Below, piece by piece: positions 1-8,092 of a stretch of DNA of 35,318 bases (its first letter is position 1; the number at the start of each line of letters is the position of its first letter). The notes beneath the pieces are model-generated. The model had not been told where the DNA came from, ran no database searches, and saw only the letters and a program-made list of their open reading frames with translations. The stretch is from contig NZCE01000038.1 of assembly GCA_002688185.1 (NCBI GenBank), positions 1-35,318 on the forward strand. The letters are read 5' to 3'. The position numbers were made by a program, and so were the translations under genes. The DNA comes from Spirochaetales bacterium (GTDB lineage: Bacteria; Spirochaetota; Spirochaetia; ARS1246).

Positions 1-165
1 CCATACTTCATGCATCCGCACTAAACTTAGCTATATAGTTGAAACATGGGGGCCAATTTATCTCAGCACAGGTGGGTCAGTTTTGCTCAGCGCTATAGGA
101 CGCCCAACCACAGTACAATAGGCTTTCGGATAAGGCTTCGTCCGTCAAACTAGGACTAAAAAAAA

Positions 166-597
166 ATGATAAATACCCAAGATATCGCGCAGTGGATTCG
201 ATCAATAGCATCAATTCAGTTTTCCAAGTCATCGGGACCTGGAGGCCAGAATGTTAATAACGTGAATACGAAGGTAACGTTGAAGCTTCCGCTCACAGAA
301 GAGAACATAGGGCCACTAGATGAATGCTCCCTGAATCGCATCAACACCAAACTCAAAACACGAATCAATAATGACGGGGAGCTCGTCATCCAGACGGATG
401 TACATCGACATCAGCATCAGAATCGTGAGCTCGCATACCAAAAAGCGGAAGACCTTATTCTCTCTGCTCTAAAGCAGAAAAAAAAGCGGGTTAAGACTAA
501 GCCTTCCGCCGCAGGCAGAGAAAATCGCCTCAATAAAAAAAGACGCAGAAGTATGATAAAATCCACGCGGAAAGCGATACGGCCCGATACCGAATAA
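166..597 (+). CDS. arfB: ArfB-type peptidyl-tRNA hydrolase for ribosome rescue
   Basis: This protein releases the peptide from ribosomes stalled without a stop codon. The N-terminal half carries the catalytic GGQ loop of class I release factors (SSGPGGQNVNNVNTKV, about residues 22-37). There is no codon-recognition domain. The C-terminal tail is rich in Lys and Arg (KQKKKRVKTK, NKKRRRS), as expected for the ArfB/YaeJ tail that enters the empty mRNA channel. The length of 143 residues matches the family (about 140). The start has an AGGA about 10 bases upstream. It stands alone ahead of the rhodanese gene, 91 bases away. The same fold includes mitochondrial ICT1. The tail and length argue against a truncated RF1 or RF2. 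Confidence 0.93.
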   Translation: MINTQDIAQWIRSIASIQFSKSSGPGGQNVNNVNTKVTLKLPLTEENIGPLDECSLNRINTKLKTRINNDGELVIQTDVHRHQHQNRELAYQKAEDLILSALKQKKKRVKTKPSAAGRENRLNKKRRRSMIKSTRKAIRPDTE

Positions 598-688
598 TGA
601 CTGAAAATACGCTTCACCCATTCCGGCACCGGGTATATATTAGTATAAAATCCATGATTGGCCAATTTGGCAGCCATAGGAGTTTACC

Positions 689-1123
689 ATGTGTAGAAGA
701 ACACTTCTTCGTACAGTAGCGATTTCTTTTCTTCTAATATTTGTACTGACAACCTCCCTTTTTGCCGGAGGCAAGAAAGAAGACGAGACATCATTTCTTA
801 TATCGATAGCCGATCTCGATGAGTTGGCAAAGACTGACGACATTCTAGTTTTAGACATTCGGGATCAAGCCTCCTATAACGCGGGGCATATACCCGGTGC
901 TTTACTCGTGCCATTACAGCAGGTTGAAGCCGCCGCTGACCAACTCCGCGACCGGGCAACCAAGCTCGTGACGTACTGTAGCTGTCCGGCGGAAGAGTCG
1001 AGTATGTCAGCGGCGCTAAAACTCCGCGCCCGAGGAATTACAAATGTGTACGTACTCGTCGGGGGTTACGATGAGTGGATACGCCAAAGAAGGCCTGTGA
1101 TAAGCGGATCCGCTCCACTGTAG
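689..1123 (+). CDS. Exported single-domain rhodanese-like protein
   Basis: This is a sulfurtransferase-type rhodanese domain behind an export signal. Residues 1-26 form a basic stretch (MCRRTLLR) and a hydrophobic core ending in LFAGGKKED. An AGGKKE N-terminus is common on exported spirochaete proteins, though no lipobox Cys is present. The domain shows LDIRDQASYNAGHIPGA and a catalytic loop TYCSCPAEESS, the same style as the CxCPNE loop of the rhodaneses fused to DedA proteins, and ends in GGYDEW. The substrate is unknown. It probably acts in the periplasm or on its membrane face. A good ribosome site (TAGGAG, 6-base spacer) fixes the start. It is convergent with the dehydrogenase that follows. 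Confidence 0.88.
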   Translation: MCRRTLLRTVAISFLLIFVLTTSLFAGGKKEDETSFLISIADLDELAKTDDILVLDIRDQASYNAGHIPGALLVPLQQVEAAADQLRDRATKLVTYCSCPAEESSMSAALKLRARGITNVYVLVGGYDEWIRQRRPVISGSAPL

Positions 1124-1137
1124 ATCGCCAATCTGTG

Positions 1138-1181
1138 GCCGGTGAATAGCCGGAAAACACCCCACTGGCGCAATCACCGGC
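1138..1181. repeat. 8-bp inverted repeat between convergent genes
   Basis: GCCGGTGA and TCACCGGC are perfect complements separated by 28 bases, between the ends of the rhodanese gene and the convergent dehydrogenase gene. The position suits a two-way transcription stop, but no T-run follows on either strand, so the role is a guess. Confidence 0.4.
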
Positions 1182-1187
1182 GTGGAT

Positions 1188-2075
1188 TCAGCTCTTTTTA
1201 TCCGGGTCGATGCCCAGAAGCTCCTCCCACATTTCCACAATGATCTGCTGGGCAAACGGCCCGCGTCCTGACGCCCGGGCGGCCTTGAAAATCTCATCAG
1301 CCATGGCTGTCATTGGAACGGGAACGTTCTGAGATCGGGCCAGGGACAGCGCGTAGCCGATATCTTTAAACAGAATGTCGATGCTGCCGCCCGGCTTGAA
1401 GTCCCGATTAATGATCCCCGGCGCCGCGACATCGAGCACATTCGACCCGGCCCAGCCGCCACGAATTGCGTCATAGAGCACCTGAGGATCTATCCCACTC
1501 TTCATTCCCAACGCAAATCCTTCAGCCACAACGGAAAACGTTGCGCCGACGATCATATTATTCACGAGCTTCGCTACACCACCCATCCCTGAATCACCGA
1601 CACGGACAACGGACTTTCCAACTATCTCAAGGAAAGGCTTAAATCTGGCAAATACATCCTCCGGTCCACCGGCCATAATGGCAAGTGAGGCATCCTTGGC
1701 CGCGCCTTCTCCGCCACTCACCGGAGCATCCAAAAAATCTACATTCCTATCCCGCAGAGCTGTGGCGATTTCCTGAGATATTGTGGGCTCTGTAGTGCTC
1801 AGATCTATTACCGCGGCACCTGAATCAAGCACTCCGATGAGTCCCTCGGTTCCCAAGACCACGTCTCTAACTACATCCGAGCTCGGGAGTGAGAGAAAAA
1901 CGATGGAAGCGGCTGTCCCAACTTCTTGGATGCTCGCCGCCTTTTCCGCAGATCTGATCGCAGTCTTTTTTTCAGGGTCGATATCAAACACGATTACTTT
2001 TTGTGCTTCGCTCAGGTGACGGGCCATATGCCCTCCCATCACGCCAAGACCGATGAAACCAAGTTTCTCCGCCAT
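1188..2075 (-). CDS. 3-hydroxyisobutyrate dehydrogenase family oxidoreductase
   Basis: This is a beta-hydroxyacid dehydrogenase using NAD(P). It opens with the Rossmann motif GFIGLGVMGGHMARHL. The substrate-binding segment DAPVSGGEGAAKDASLAIMAGG and the catalytic-lysine helix GGVAKLVNNMIVG follow, and the C-terminal helical domain contains FKDIGYAL. The length of 295 residues is normal. The family reduces or oxidises 3-hydroxyisobutyrate, tartronate semialdehyde or similar acids, and the sequence does not decide which. An AAGGAG nine bases before the ATG lies in the 15-base gap after the upstream FG-GAP gene, so the two are almost certainly co-transcribed. No valine- or glycolate-degradation gene is nearby to name the substrate. 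Confidence 0.9.
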   Translation of the reverse strand: MAEKLGFIGLGVMGGHMARHLSEAQKVIVFDIDPEKKTAIRSAEKAASIQEVGTAASIVFLSLPSSDVVRDVVLGTEGLIGVLDSGAAVIDLSTTEPTISQEIATALRDRNVDFLDAPVSGGEGAAKDASLAIMAGGPEDVFARFKPFLEIVGKSVVRVGDSGMGGVAKLVNNMIVGATFSVVAEGFALGMKSGIDPQVLYDAIRGGWAGSNVLDVAAPGIINRDFKPGGSIDILFKDIGYALSLARSQNVPVPMTAMADEIFKAARASGRGPFAQQIIVEMWEELLGIDPDKKS

Positions 2076-2090
2076 ACTGCCGTTCTCCTT

Positions 2091-3131
2091 TTATTCCGTG
2101 ATAGCGGTGTACATGGCATACTCGCCGTGTACCGCGTTGGACGTAATAAGCGCCTGGGATGCTCCGGTGTGAATCACGTCCACGTTGGTGGTGCCCGATC
2201 CACCGTCGACGGTCAGCTCTTCTACCGCAAGTGGTTCGGTTTCCGCGATCCGAAAACACGACAGGTCTTTTGTTCCCGCACGGTTTCCGACAAATATCAC
2301 GACCTCATCTGAAAATATGCCTGCCCACAAACCGTGCCCAAAGGATAGCTCCGATGAAAAGATCCGGGTCCAATCGCCGCCTTGTTGTTTGTACACCGAC
2401 AACGTATCACCGTGGAACGGCTCAATTGCCGCCATCTCGAGCTCGCCGTCTCCGTCAAGATCGGCAAAAAAAATTTCACTTATCTCATGGTCGAGCATCT
2501 GCTCAACGCGCCACTCATCACCTGAAGTTTTTGGTTTGATTAAAGCAAAGAGTCCCTCTGTTCCGGTAACATAGATACACTCCTCCCCACCGATCAGGCT
2601 AACCGACATACCATGATTTTTATGGATACCGTCAAGGATCGGCTCAGTGCTCCACCCACCTTCCACCACCGCCGGCACTTCCGAGACATACACCGCCCCT
2701 GGTTTTGACCAATCGTCCTGATATTCCTTTCCGCCGCAGATGGTTGCGGCGACTAAGTATGAAATACCGGCGCCTTTAACAACCGCTATGCGATGAACAA
2801 AGGGAAGATCGATTATTCTACGACCTTTCCACGGCGCATCAAATCCGCTCTCAGCCTCATACACGTGTATTCCCGCCTTTTCCGACTTAAAAATCGGATA
2901 GAACTCGGTAATCATGAGCAGCGCGTCCTCCCTGTCCGGTAGCGGCGCAAATCCCATACAACCGCCCGGCTCGGTTGCCACAGTTCTGGAGCTATACTCC
3001 GGAGAGGAAAAAACAACTGCCGGCCCGCGCCCCTCAGAGGCGGCGATGATGCGGTCGGCGCCTAGCAATCTCATAGAGGTAATTGAATATCCCTTGTCGG
3101 AATCCGCCAGTTTATGTTTGTGAAACTTCAC
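2091..3131 (-). CDS. FG-GAP/VCBS-like beta-propeller protein, function unknown
   Basis: The open frame extends up to 3500, but I place the start at the GTG at 3131. It has GGGAG six bases upstream, and a strong promoter (3202-3230) would begin transcription just before it. A longer form would run back through the divergent UroD-like gene. The product has 346 residues rich in short beta strands. It contains one clear calcium-loop FG-GAP motif, FFADLDGDGELEMAAIEP, and other weaker blade-like segments with conserved Gly and Asp. Such proteins usually bind ligands or form propellers outside the cell, yet this start leaves no signal peptide. It is the first gene of an operon with the downstream dehydrogenase (15-base gap). 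I cannot name its role. Confidence 0.7.
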   Translation of the reverse strand: MKFHKHKLADSDKGYSITSMRLLGADRIIAASEGRGPAVVFSSPEYSSRTVATEPGGCMGFAPLPDREDALLMITEFYPIFKSEKAGIHVYEAESGFDAPWKGRRIIDLPFVHRIAVVKGAGISYLVAATICGGKEYQDDWSKPGAVYVSEVPAVVEGGWSTEPILDGIHKNHGMSVSLIGGEECIYVTGTEGLFALIKPKTSGDEWRVEQMLDHEISEIFFADLDGDGELEMAAIEPFHGDTLSVYKQQGGDWTRIFSSELSFGHGLWAGIFSDEVVIFVGNRAGTKDLSCFRIAETEPLAVEELTVDGGSGTTNVDVIHTGASQALITSNAVHGEYAMYTAITE

Positions 3132-3201
3132 GTAAAGCTCCCAAGTTTTTATTGCAGATTTAACCTGTCGGTCAAGGCGTGTACGAGAAAATCCTGACCG
3201 G

Positions 3202-3230
3202 ATTCTACAATAGGAATCCGCCTGTGCCAA
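3202..3230 (-). promoter_or_regulatory. Sigma70-type promoter for the FG-GAP/dehydrogenase operon
   Basis: Read leftwards, TTGGCA (-35), a 17-base spacer and TAGAAT (-10). Transcription would start near 3195, about 65 bases before the GTG at 3131, which supports that start over the longer frame. Confidence 0.6.
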
Positions 3231-3272
3231 TGATGCGAAACCGGATAAAAATAGCGACGGTCGGCTTAGCGA

Positions 3273-3302
3273 TTGACCAGATGCTTTATCACTTCGTATT
3301 AT
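3273..3302 (+). promoter_or_regulatory. Sigma70-type promoter for the first UroD-like gene
   Basis: TTGACC (-35), an 18-base spacer and TATTAT (-10). The predicted transcript starts near 3309 and leaves a leader of about 66 bases before the ATG at 3375. Confidence 0.62.
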
Positions 3303-3374
3303 CGATCTATCCAAGCTTGAAGGTACATTGTGCCATTGAAAAAACAGGGCACCAAAAAGCAAGAGGTATACGCC

Positions 3375-4319
3375 ATGACAAAGCGCGATGCAGTGCTTAA
3401 TTTTGTAATGAATGGAACCGACCCGGGATTCAAGCCAGCGGCGTTTTTCCTCCATTTCCCCGAGGCATTTCGTTCGGGAATGGCTTCTGTTGAAAAGCAT
3501 ATCGAGTATTTCCGATACACCGATATGGATCTAGTTAAAATACAGTATGAGCAGCCGTTCCCCCATGTTGCCGGCATTCAAAAGCCGTCGGACTGGGCGG
3601 ACATGCCGTTCTACGAGCAGGATTTCTACCAAGGCCAGATCGATGCAGTGAGCGGATTGGTGGAAGAGCTCGGGAAAGACGCCCTCGTGGTTGTAACGTT
3701 ATACTCTACGTTTATGAGTGCCGTCCACACTGTGGGACCGGACGTGTTAAAGCAGCACCTGTTGGAGGACCCTGAGGCGGTTTGCAAAGGTTTTGAGGTA
3801 ATTGCTGAAAGCATGCTGGTGTTTATCCATCAATGTATAGACTCAGGGATCGACGGATTTTATGCGTCAACTCAGGGCGGTGAGAGCTCTCGATTCAGTG
3901 ACCCACGGATTTTTAACGATTACATAAAGCCTTATGATTTATTGATTTGGGAGCGGATAGATGCGGCGTGTGATTTTAATATTCTCCATGTCTGTGATTA
4001 TCAGGACACCTATTCTGATATGAAACCTTATTTGGACTATCCCGGGGAGATCGTCAATTGCCCTCTGCAATTGACCGACCGATCAATGGCCGTGTCGGAA
4101 GTGATAGAATTGTTTGAGAGGCCATTTATGGGCGGCATGGACCGTCACGGAATTATCACCAAAGGACCCGAGGAACAAATACAGAATCACGCATTTGATA
4201 TCCTTGATGCTAATCCGGAGATCACCATCCTTGGCGCCGATTGTACACTCCCGCCCGACATAGACTGGGATAACATCAAGGCCGCAATTGGCGCCGCACA
4301 CACATACCAGAGAGAATAA
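3375..4319 (+). CDS. UroD-family protein (methyltransferase-like), Cys-containing form
   Basis: This 314-residue protein belongs to the uroporphyrinogen decarboxylase superfamily, which includes the MtaA/MtbA corrinoid:CoM methyltransferases and many uncharacterised relatives. I see HFPEAFRSG, TDMDLVKIQYEQPFP and GESSRFSDP near the middle, then LHVCDYQDT and, near the end, ILGADCTLPPDI. The His-x-Cys and late Cys resemble the zinc site of the methyltransferases. The FMRQAGRY signature of true HemE is absent, so haem synthesis is unlikely. I start at the ATG with AGAGG eight bases upstream rather than an in-frame ATG 45 bases earlier that lacks such a site. No corrinoid protein is encoded nearby, so the methyl donor is unknown. 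Confidence 0.83.
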   Translation: MTKRDAVLNFVMNGTDPGFKPAAFFLHFPEAFRSGMASVEKHIEYFRYTDMDLVKIQYEQPFPHVAGIQKPSDWADMPFYEQDFYQGQIDAVSGLVEELGKDALVVVTLYSTFMSAVHTVGPDVLKQHLLEDPEAVCKGFEVIAESMLVFIHQCIDSGIDGFYASTQGGESSRFSDPRIFNDYIKPYDLLIWERIDAACDFNILHVCDYQDTYSDMKPYLDYPGEIVNCPLQLTDRSMAVSEVIELFERPFMGGMDRHGIITKGPEEQIQNHAFDILDANPEITILGADCTLPPDIDWDNIKAAIGAAHTYQRE

Positions 4320-4342
4320 TCAACAGAGCCGCAGGCCCATTG

Positions 4343-5692
4343 TTAAATGAGTTTTATACTTTTCCACTTTCCCGATCTAAATCGAAATAACATTGAAAAA
4401 CCAAGAATGAGGATCATCCCGATAAAGAGACTCCAGACGGCAATCGGTTGTATATGCGCAACACGCACAAACAGTAACGCCGTGAGGGCGAGAGTCCAGT
4501 GCACAATCACAGAAATACGCATAACCCACTTTGTGTCTCCGGCACCGCGTAGAGAACCGGCAAAGATAATATTCGTTGCGTCGGCCACAGTGTAGAGCGA
4601 TACGAGACGGAGAAAAATCCTCGCCATCTTCACTACGTCGGCAGAAGCGGAGAAACCCGATGAAAACACCCGGACAAGGGGGCCGGCTCCGGCAATGAAA
4701 AGCACCATCATCAATCCTGAATATATATAGCCAAGCCGAAGGGACAAATATGCCGAGCCCTCCGCACCTTCAAAGTCACGCGCTCCAATGTGCTGACCCA
4801 CCACGGCCGTCGTTGCTATGCCAAGACCAAACATTGGGATAAACGCCACGAGATCCCAGTTAAAAGCAATAGTTATAGATGCGGCCACATCGGTGCCGTA
4901 GGAATGCATGAGCTGCACGAACAAATTGAATGCGCCCATATTGAGAAACGTCTCCGCTCCGGCCGGAAGTCCAAAGCGGAGCAGTTTTTTCATAAGCTCG
5001 CCGCTGAATCTCCATTGATGATCCGCTCTAAATTCGGCCCCACGCGACACACGAAAATAAGCGATTCCAAGAATAATCGTGCCGGCAAAACCGCCGCAAA
5101 GGGTACCGATTGCCGCTCCGCGCATACCCAGTGGCGGAAGACCGAGCTTTCCAAAAATAAACACATAGTTGGCGGGAATGTTTACTACCATGGCCGCAAT
5201 GTTTGCGGCCAAGACGATGCGGGTTCTGCCGATGCCGGTAAAAAACCCGGTTAGCGCATAGCGCAGTACCAGCAAGAGCGATCCAGCCAGGAGATACTGC
5301 AGATAGATGTTGGTGAGTGAAACTTGCTCGGGCTCGAGGCCGACGGCTTCAAAAAAGTATCTAGTAAACGGTATGAAAAGCAGTAGAATCGGGTAGCTCA
5401 TGAAGGCGGCGTAGATGGCCTGAGTTGTTGCCCTCGCGCAAAACTGCTTTTTACCTGAGCCATAGTATTGGGCTACTATTGCATTCACGTATCCGACCGC
5501 ACCCGCAAAAAGAGCGGAGAGCACAAACGCCGTCAGCCCTCCACTCATGGCGGCGGCGAGATGAACTTTGCTCACCCTTGACAAAAACAGCCGGTCGACA
5601 AAGAGCATGACGGTTTCCGACGCCTGGGATAACAGCATGGGAAATGCGATCCGCAAAAGGCGTCTCAGCCGCTGTCTGGTAATCTCATTCAA
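4343..5692 (-). CDS. MATE family multidrug/sodium antiporter
   Basis: This is an inner-membrane exporter of the MATE family (NorM/DinF type), which couples Na+ or H+ entry to export of organic cations and other compounds. The 449 residues hold about twelve hydrophobic helices in two repeated halves. Family-like segments include FPMLLSQASETVMLFVDRLFLSRV near the start and LRFGLPAGAETFLNMGAFNLFVQ at the start of the second half, which mirrors the first. Translation probably begins at a TTG with GAGGG eight bases upstream, because no in-frame ATG has a ribosome site. It follows the second UroD-like gene by 69 bases on the same strand and may share its transcript. The exported substrate cannot be told from sequence. 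Confidence 0.93.
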   Translation of the reverse strand: MNEITRQRLRRLLRIAFPMLLSQASETVMLFVDRLFLSRVSKVHLAAAMSGGLTAFVLSALFAGAVGYVNAIVAQYYGSGKKQFCARATTQAIYAAFMSYPILLLFIPFTRYFFEAVGLEPEQVSLTNIYLQYLLAGSLLLVLRYALTGFFTGIGRTRIVLAANIAAMVVNIPANYVFIFGKLGLPPLGMRGAAIGTLCGGFAGTIILGIAYFRVSRGAEFRADHQWRFSGELMKKLLRFGLPAGAETFLNMGAFNLFVQLMHSYGTDVAASITIAFNWDLVAFIPMFGLGIATTAVVGQHIGARDFEGAEGSAYLSLRLGYIYSGLMMVLFIAGAGPLVRVFSSGFSASADVVKMARIFLRLVSLYTVADATNIIFAGSLRGAGDTKWVMRISVIVHWTLALTALLFVRVAHIQPIAVWSLFIGMILILGFSMLFRFRSGKWKSIKLI

Positions 5693-5761
5693 TAAGAGAA
5701 CCCTCAGAGCGATGAAGCTTGCATTTGTAGGTAGGCGGTGACGGTTTCGCGGCTTGTCTCC

Positions 5762-6895
5762 TTACAATCGCCCGGTGAGAAGCTGCTTCTTCCGCTCCAT
5801 GTAATAGCAGAAGTTATCAAATGAGATGTCGGGCGGCACCGTGTGATCGACAGTGGGGATGAACCCGCCCTCTTCAATGAGATCTGCAAACTGCACCAGA
5901 TGAACATCGATTGCACGCTTGTCCTTAGAAAGCTCTCGCTTGTCGACAGCCCCCCACAACCTGAGGGACCGACCATACTTTTTTCTGAGAAAATGGGGGT
6001 CAGTATCAGCTGAAGCCCGTTCCAGAGGCCAGAGCCCGTCTACCCCTGCATCCATAAGCAGAGAGATTAACGGCTCTGAATTGCCGTCGCTGTCCACGAT
6101 CACGTATTTTGCGCCGTTACTTTTTAAATAGGTTACAAGGCGTTTCATATGTGGGAATACAAAGGTCCGATAGGTTTCCGGTCCGAGAAGCGGCCCCTGT
6201 TTCATCGCCATGTCTTCATTGATAAATACGTAGTCAACGTCCACCGCGTCTAAAATCGGCCGGGCAACTTCAATGGTAAAATCCGCAATAAATTCCATCA
6301 TTTCGTGCATGAGGTCGGGCTTGTCATACCACGCATAGCTTAAATCTTCGGTACCCATCCACTCTCGAGCGCGCCAATAGAATCCCAACGTGCTGCAATT
6401 TCTACCAAGCACCAGCACATGCTCCCGATTTTTCCACCGGGGAAGCATGGTTTCCCGCCATTGCGGCGGATATCTTTTTCCAAGATCCGCCACAAATCGC
6501 TTTCTTAAGTCTCTGAAGTCCGCTCTGCTTTCTACCGCAAACCTCAGATACTGGTCCATACTCGTCCGGGAGTTGCCGATAGCCCCATCCTTTAAGGCTT
6601 TTCGTATGCGTCCTTTTGAGTCCCTGATTACTTCATGGCGCTCGGTTTCCTCTATTACCTCCGGCTCAAAAGCGGGAACCATATCAAAATGGATCGGAAT
6701 ATACTCCCGGGCGTCCATGTCGAAGTATTCTTCTCCGGTAAACCAATCCCAGTGAAGAGTATCCGGGTTCAGCCCCTCCGCCGACCACCTCTGTCTTGTC
6801 TGCGCCCAGGCTCCGGCTTCATAATTGGGGACACGGTCGACAGGGTGATAATCCATAACGGCTAAAAATCGGTCTCTATTGCTCATGCGTCCCAT
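5762..6895 (-). CDS. UroD-family protein lacking the Cys zinc ligands
   Basis: A second, more distant UroD-superfamily protein of 377 residues. It starts MGRMSNRDRFLAVMDYHPVDRVPNYE, a typical opening for methyltransferase-like members, with GAGAGG seven bases upstream; a further in-frame extension to 7054 would overlap the promoter. It continues with FINEDMAMKQGPLLGPETY, the strand AKYVIVDSDGN and late VDHTVPPDIS. Where zinc methyltransferases have His-x-Cys and Cys, this protein has Asp-Ser-Asp and His-Thr, so it probably does not use the same metal site. It precedes a MATE exporter on the same strand. The substrate is unknown. Family membership is solid, the function is not. Confidence 0.82.
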   Translation of the reverse strand: MGRMSNRDRFLAVMDYHPVDRVPNYEAGAWAQTRQRWSAEGLNPDTLHWDWFTGEEYFDMDAREYIPIHFDMVPAFEPEVIEETERHEVIRDSKGRIRKALKDGAIGNSRTSMDQYLRFAVESRADFRDLRKRFVADLGKRYPPQWRETMLPRWKNREHVLVLGRNCSTLGFYWRAREWMGTEDLSYAWYDKPDLMHEMMEFIADFTIEVARPILDAVDVDYVFINEDMAMKQGPLLGPETYRTFVFPHMKRLVTYLKSNGAKYVIVDSDGNSEPLISLLMDAGVDGLWPLERASADTDPHFLRKKYGRSLRLWGAVDKRELSKDKRAIDVHLVQFADLIEEGGFIPTVDHTVPPDISFDNFCYYMERKKQLLTGRL

Positions 6896-6971
6896 GTAAG
6901 TACCTCTCAAGACGAGCGATATAGGCGTCATTTGCATAAGACCATCGCTCGGCAATCTGATATATTGCTCC

Positions 6972-7000
6972 ACTCTACCGCCGGAATGTAGCCGGGTCAA
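6972..7000 (-). promoter_or_regulatory. Sigma70-type promoter for the UroD-like/MATE pair
   Basis: Read leftwards, TTGACC (-35), a 17-base spacer and TAGAGT (-10), about 70 bases before the ATG at 6895. It overlaps the open-frame extension upstream of that ATG and so supports the shorter protein. Confidence 0.52.
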
Positions 7001-7083
7001 TGTGGGCAAAAAAACCGAAAAATATTGATTCACATCAAGGTTTATTCTTACCATTAACGTATGATGTGGTCAGGAGTATAGCC

Positions 7084-7767
7084 ATGGATCATACAATCTG
7101 TCCCGGTTCAAAAGTAATGCGTCAACCAATGCCCGAGCAGTTTGACTGCCCCACCTGCGGAGCCGAAGTCGAGATCTGGTCTGACGAGATAACAGGAAAA
7201 TGCCTTTCATGTGGGACTACCGTTGCAAGAGATGGGGTGATGAGCTGCGTAGAGTGGTGCGCAATGGCACGCGAGTGCGTGGGGGACGAGCTTTATGATT
7301 CGTTCCAAAAGCGGAAAAATCAAACTATAAAAGATCATCTTTTGGCAAAGGCCGGAGAGTTGAAATCGGACCAGCAGGTGGATATTCGTCGGATTGAAAG
7401 GGCAATGCATTTTGCGGAGGTTATTGCCGGACCTGAGGGCGCCGCACTTCATGTGGTGTTGGCCGCGACTGTGCTCTATGTGGTGCGGAAAAACAACGTC
7501 CAACAGGCGAGAAGCGATCTGCTCGCTTTGGGTTTTCAGATTGTTGATATCGATGAAGTATGTTCCATCGTTGAAGAGGCACAGCCTCCAACGCGGGACT
7601 CATCGGCGAACAGCCGGGTAGTGCACGATGCGCATATTTTGGCAAAGATTGAGCAGAGCTCGGCTGCCTCTTACCCCAAAGAATCTGAAAAGGACATTGG
7701 CAAGTGGAGAAATGAGCTTCTTGCGGCATCGAGCTCCGACCTCTTGCAGCACGTCATGAGCGCCTGA
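7084..7767 (+). CDS. Zinc-ribbon protein with a degenerate HD-phosphohydrolase domain
   Basis: The N-terminal 66 residues match a family I know as zinc-ribbon HD phosphohydrolases: CPTCGAEVEIW (Cys22, Cys25), KCLSCG (Cys40, Cys43) and SCVEWCAMARECVG. Residues 100-190 follow the usual HD-domain spacing (RRIERAMHFAEVI to VVHDAHIL). However, the His-Asp pair expected in VLHDIG reads LYVV here (Tyr132, Val133), and the HHH motif after CEII reads VEEAQ. Only the late Asp (182) remains. It is therefore probably a non-catalytic binding or regulatory protein. An AGGAG seven bases before the ATG fixes the start; the longer frame has no ribosome site. It is convergent with the small ferredoxin gene. 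Confidence 0.72.
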   Translation: MDHTICPGSKVMRQPMPEQFDCPTCGAEVEIWSDEITGKCLSCGTTVARDGVMSCVEWCAMARECVGDELYDSFQKRKNQTIKDHLLAKAGELKSDQQVDIRRIERAMHFAEVIAGPEGAALHVVLAATVLYVVRKNNVQQARSDLLALGFQIVDIDEVCSIVEEAQPPTRDSSANSRVVHDAHILAKIEQSSAASYPKESEKDIGKWRNELLAASSSDLLQHVMSA

Positions 7768-7778
7768 GTAAACATAGC

Positions 7779-8000
7779 TTAAGCGCGCTCGATTTGAATT
7801 GCCCCTAAAGGACAGGCACGGACACAATCGGCACACCCAACGCACATAGTGACGGAGAGCAGCATGGGACACTCAAACGGATCCTCCTGTTCGAGCAGTT
7901 TATGTTTGCAGGATTCCAATGCCGGACACGAGCCGGAATCGTAGTCACATCTGCGTGGGTCACATATTTCAAAGTTTATGTTGGCGTATTTAGTTGTCAT
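7779..8000 (-). CDS. Small ferredoxin-like 4Fe-4S protein
   Basis: A 73-residue cytoplasmic iron-sulfur protein with nine Cys. The C-terminal half has a standard 4Fe-4S motif, CVGCADCVRACP (Cys53, 56, 59, 63). The N-terminal half has a less usual set, CDPRRC, SCPALESC and ECP (Cys13, 18, 25, 31, 44). That arrangement could hold a second cluster, as in small DPxRC-type ferredoxins. It probably passes electrons to a partner oxidoreductase. It is divergent from the aldo/keto reductase-ferredoxin fusion across 111 bases. The ATG has no clear ribosome site, so the exact start is less certain than the frame. Confidence 0.8.
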   Translation of the reverse strand: MTTKYANINFEICDPRRCDYDSGSCPALESCKHKLLEQEDPFECPMLLSVTMCVGCADCVRACPLGAIQIERA

Positions 8001-8006
8001 TGGGAT

Positions 8007-8036
8007 TTGCTAGTATAGCACAATCTGCGATACAAA
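8007..8036 (+). promoter_or_regulatory. Probable promoter for the aldo/keto reductase-ferredoxin gene
   Basis: TTGCTA, an 18-base spacer and TACAAA. Transcription would start near 8043, inside the palindrome at 8040-8055. Confidence 0.4.
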
Positions 8037-8039
8037 CCT

Positions 8040-8055
8040 TGGCAATCAATTGCCA
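8040..8055. promoter_or_regulatory. 16-bp palindrome, candidate operator
   Basis: TGGCAAT-CA-ATTGCCA: perfect 7-bp arms around two bases, lying at the predicted transcription start between the divergent ferredoxin and reductase genes. The shape and place suit a dimeric repressor; no regulator gene is adjacent. Confidence 0.45.
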
Positions 8056-8071
8056 TGTCATTACGATGCGG

Positions 8072-8092
8072 CATGTGGGCTAAAACCACATG
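8072..8092. repeat. 7-bp inverted repeat in the reductase leader
   Basis: CATGTGG and CCACATG flank a 7-base loop (GCTAAAA), ending seven bases before the GGAGG ribosome site. It could act as a second operator or as a leader hairpin that limits access to the ribosome site. Confidence 0.42.

Noticed and set aside
3132..3500. N-terminal extension of the FG-GAP protein up to 3500
   Set aside because: It would cross two promoters and the divergent UroD-like gene and has no family-like sequence; the GTG at 3131 has a good ribosome site.
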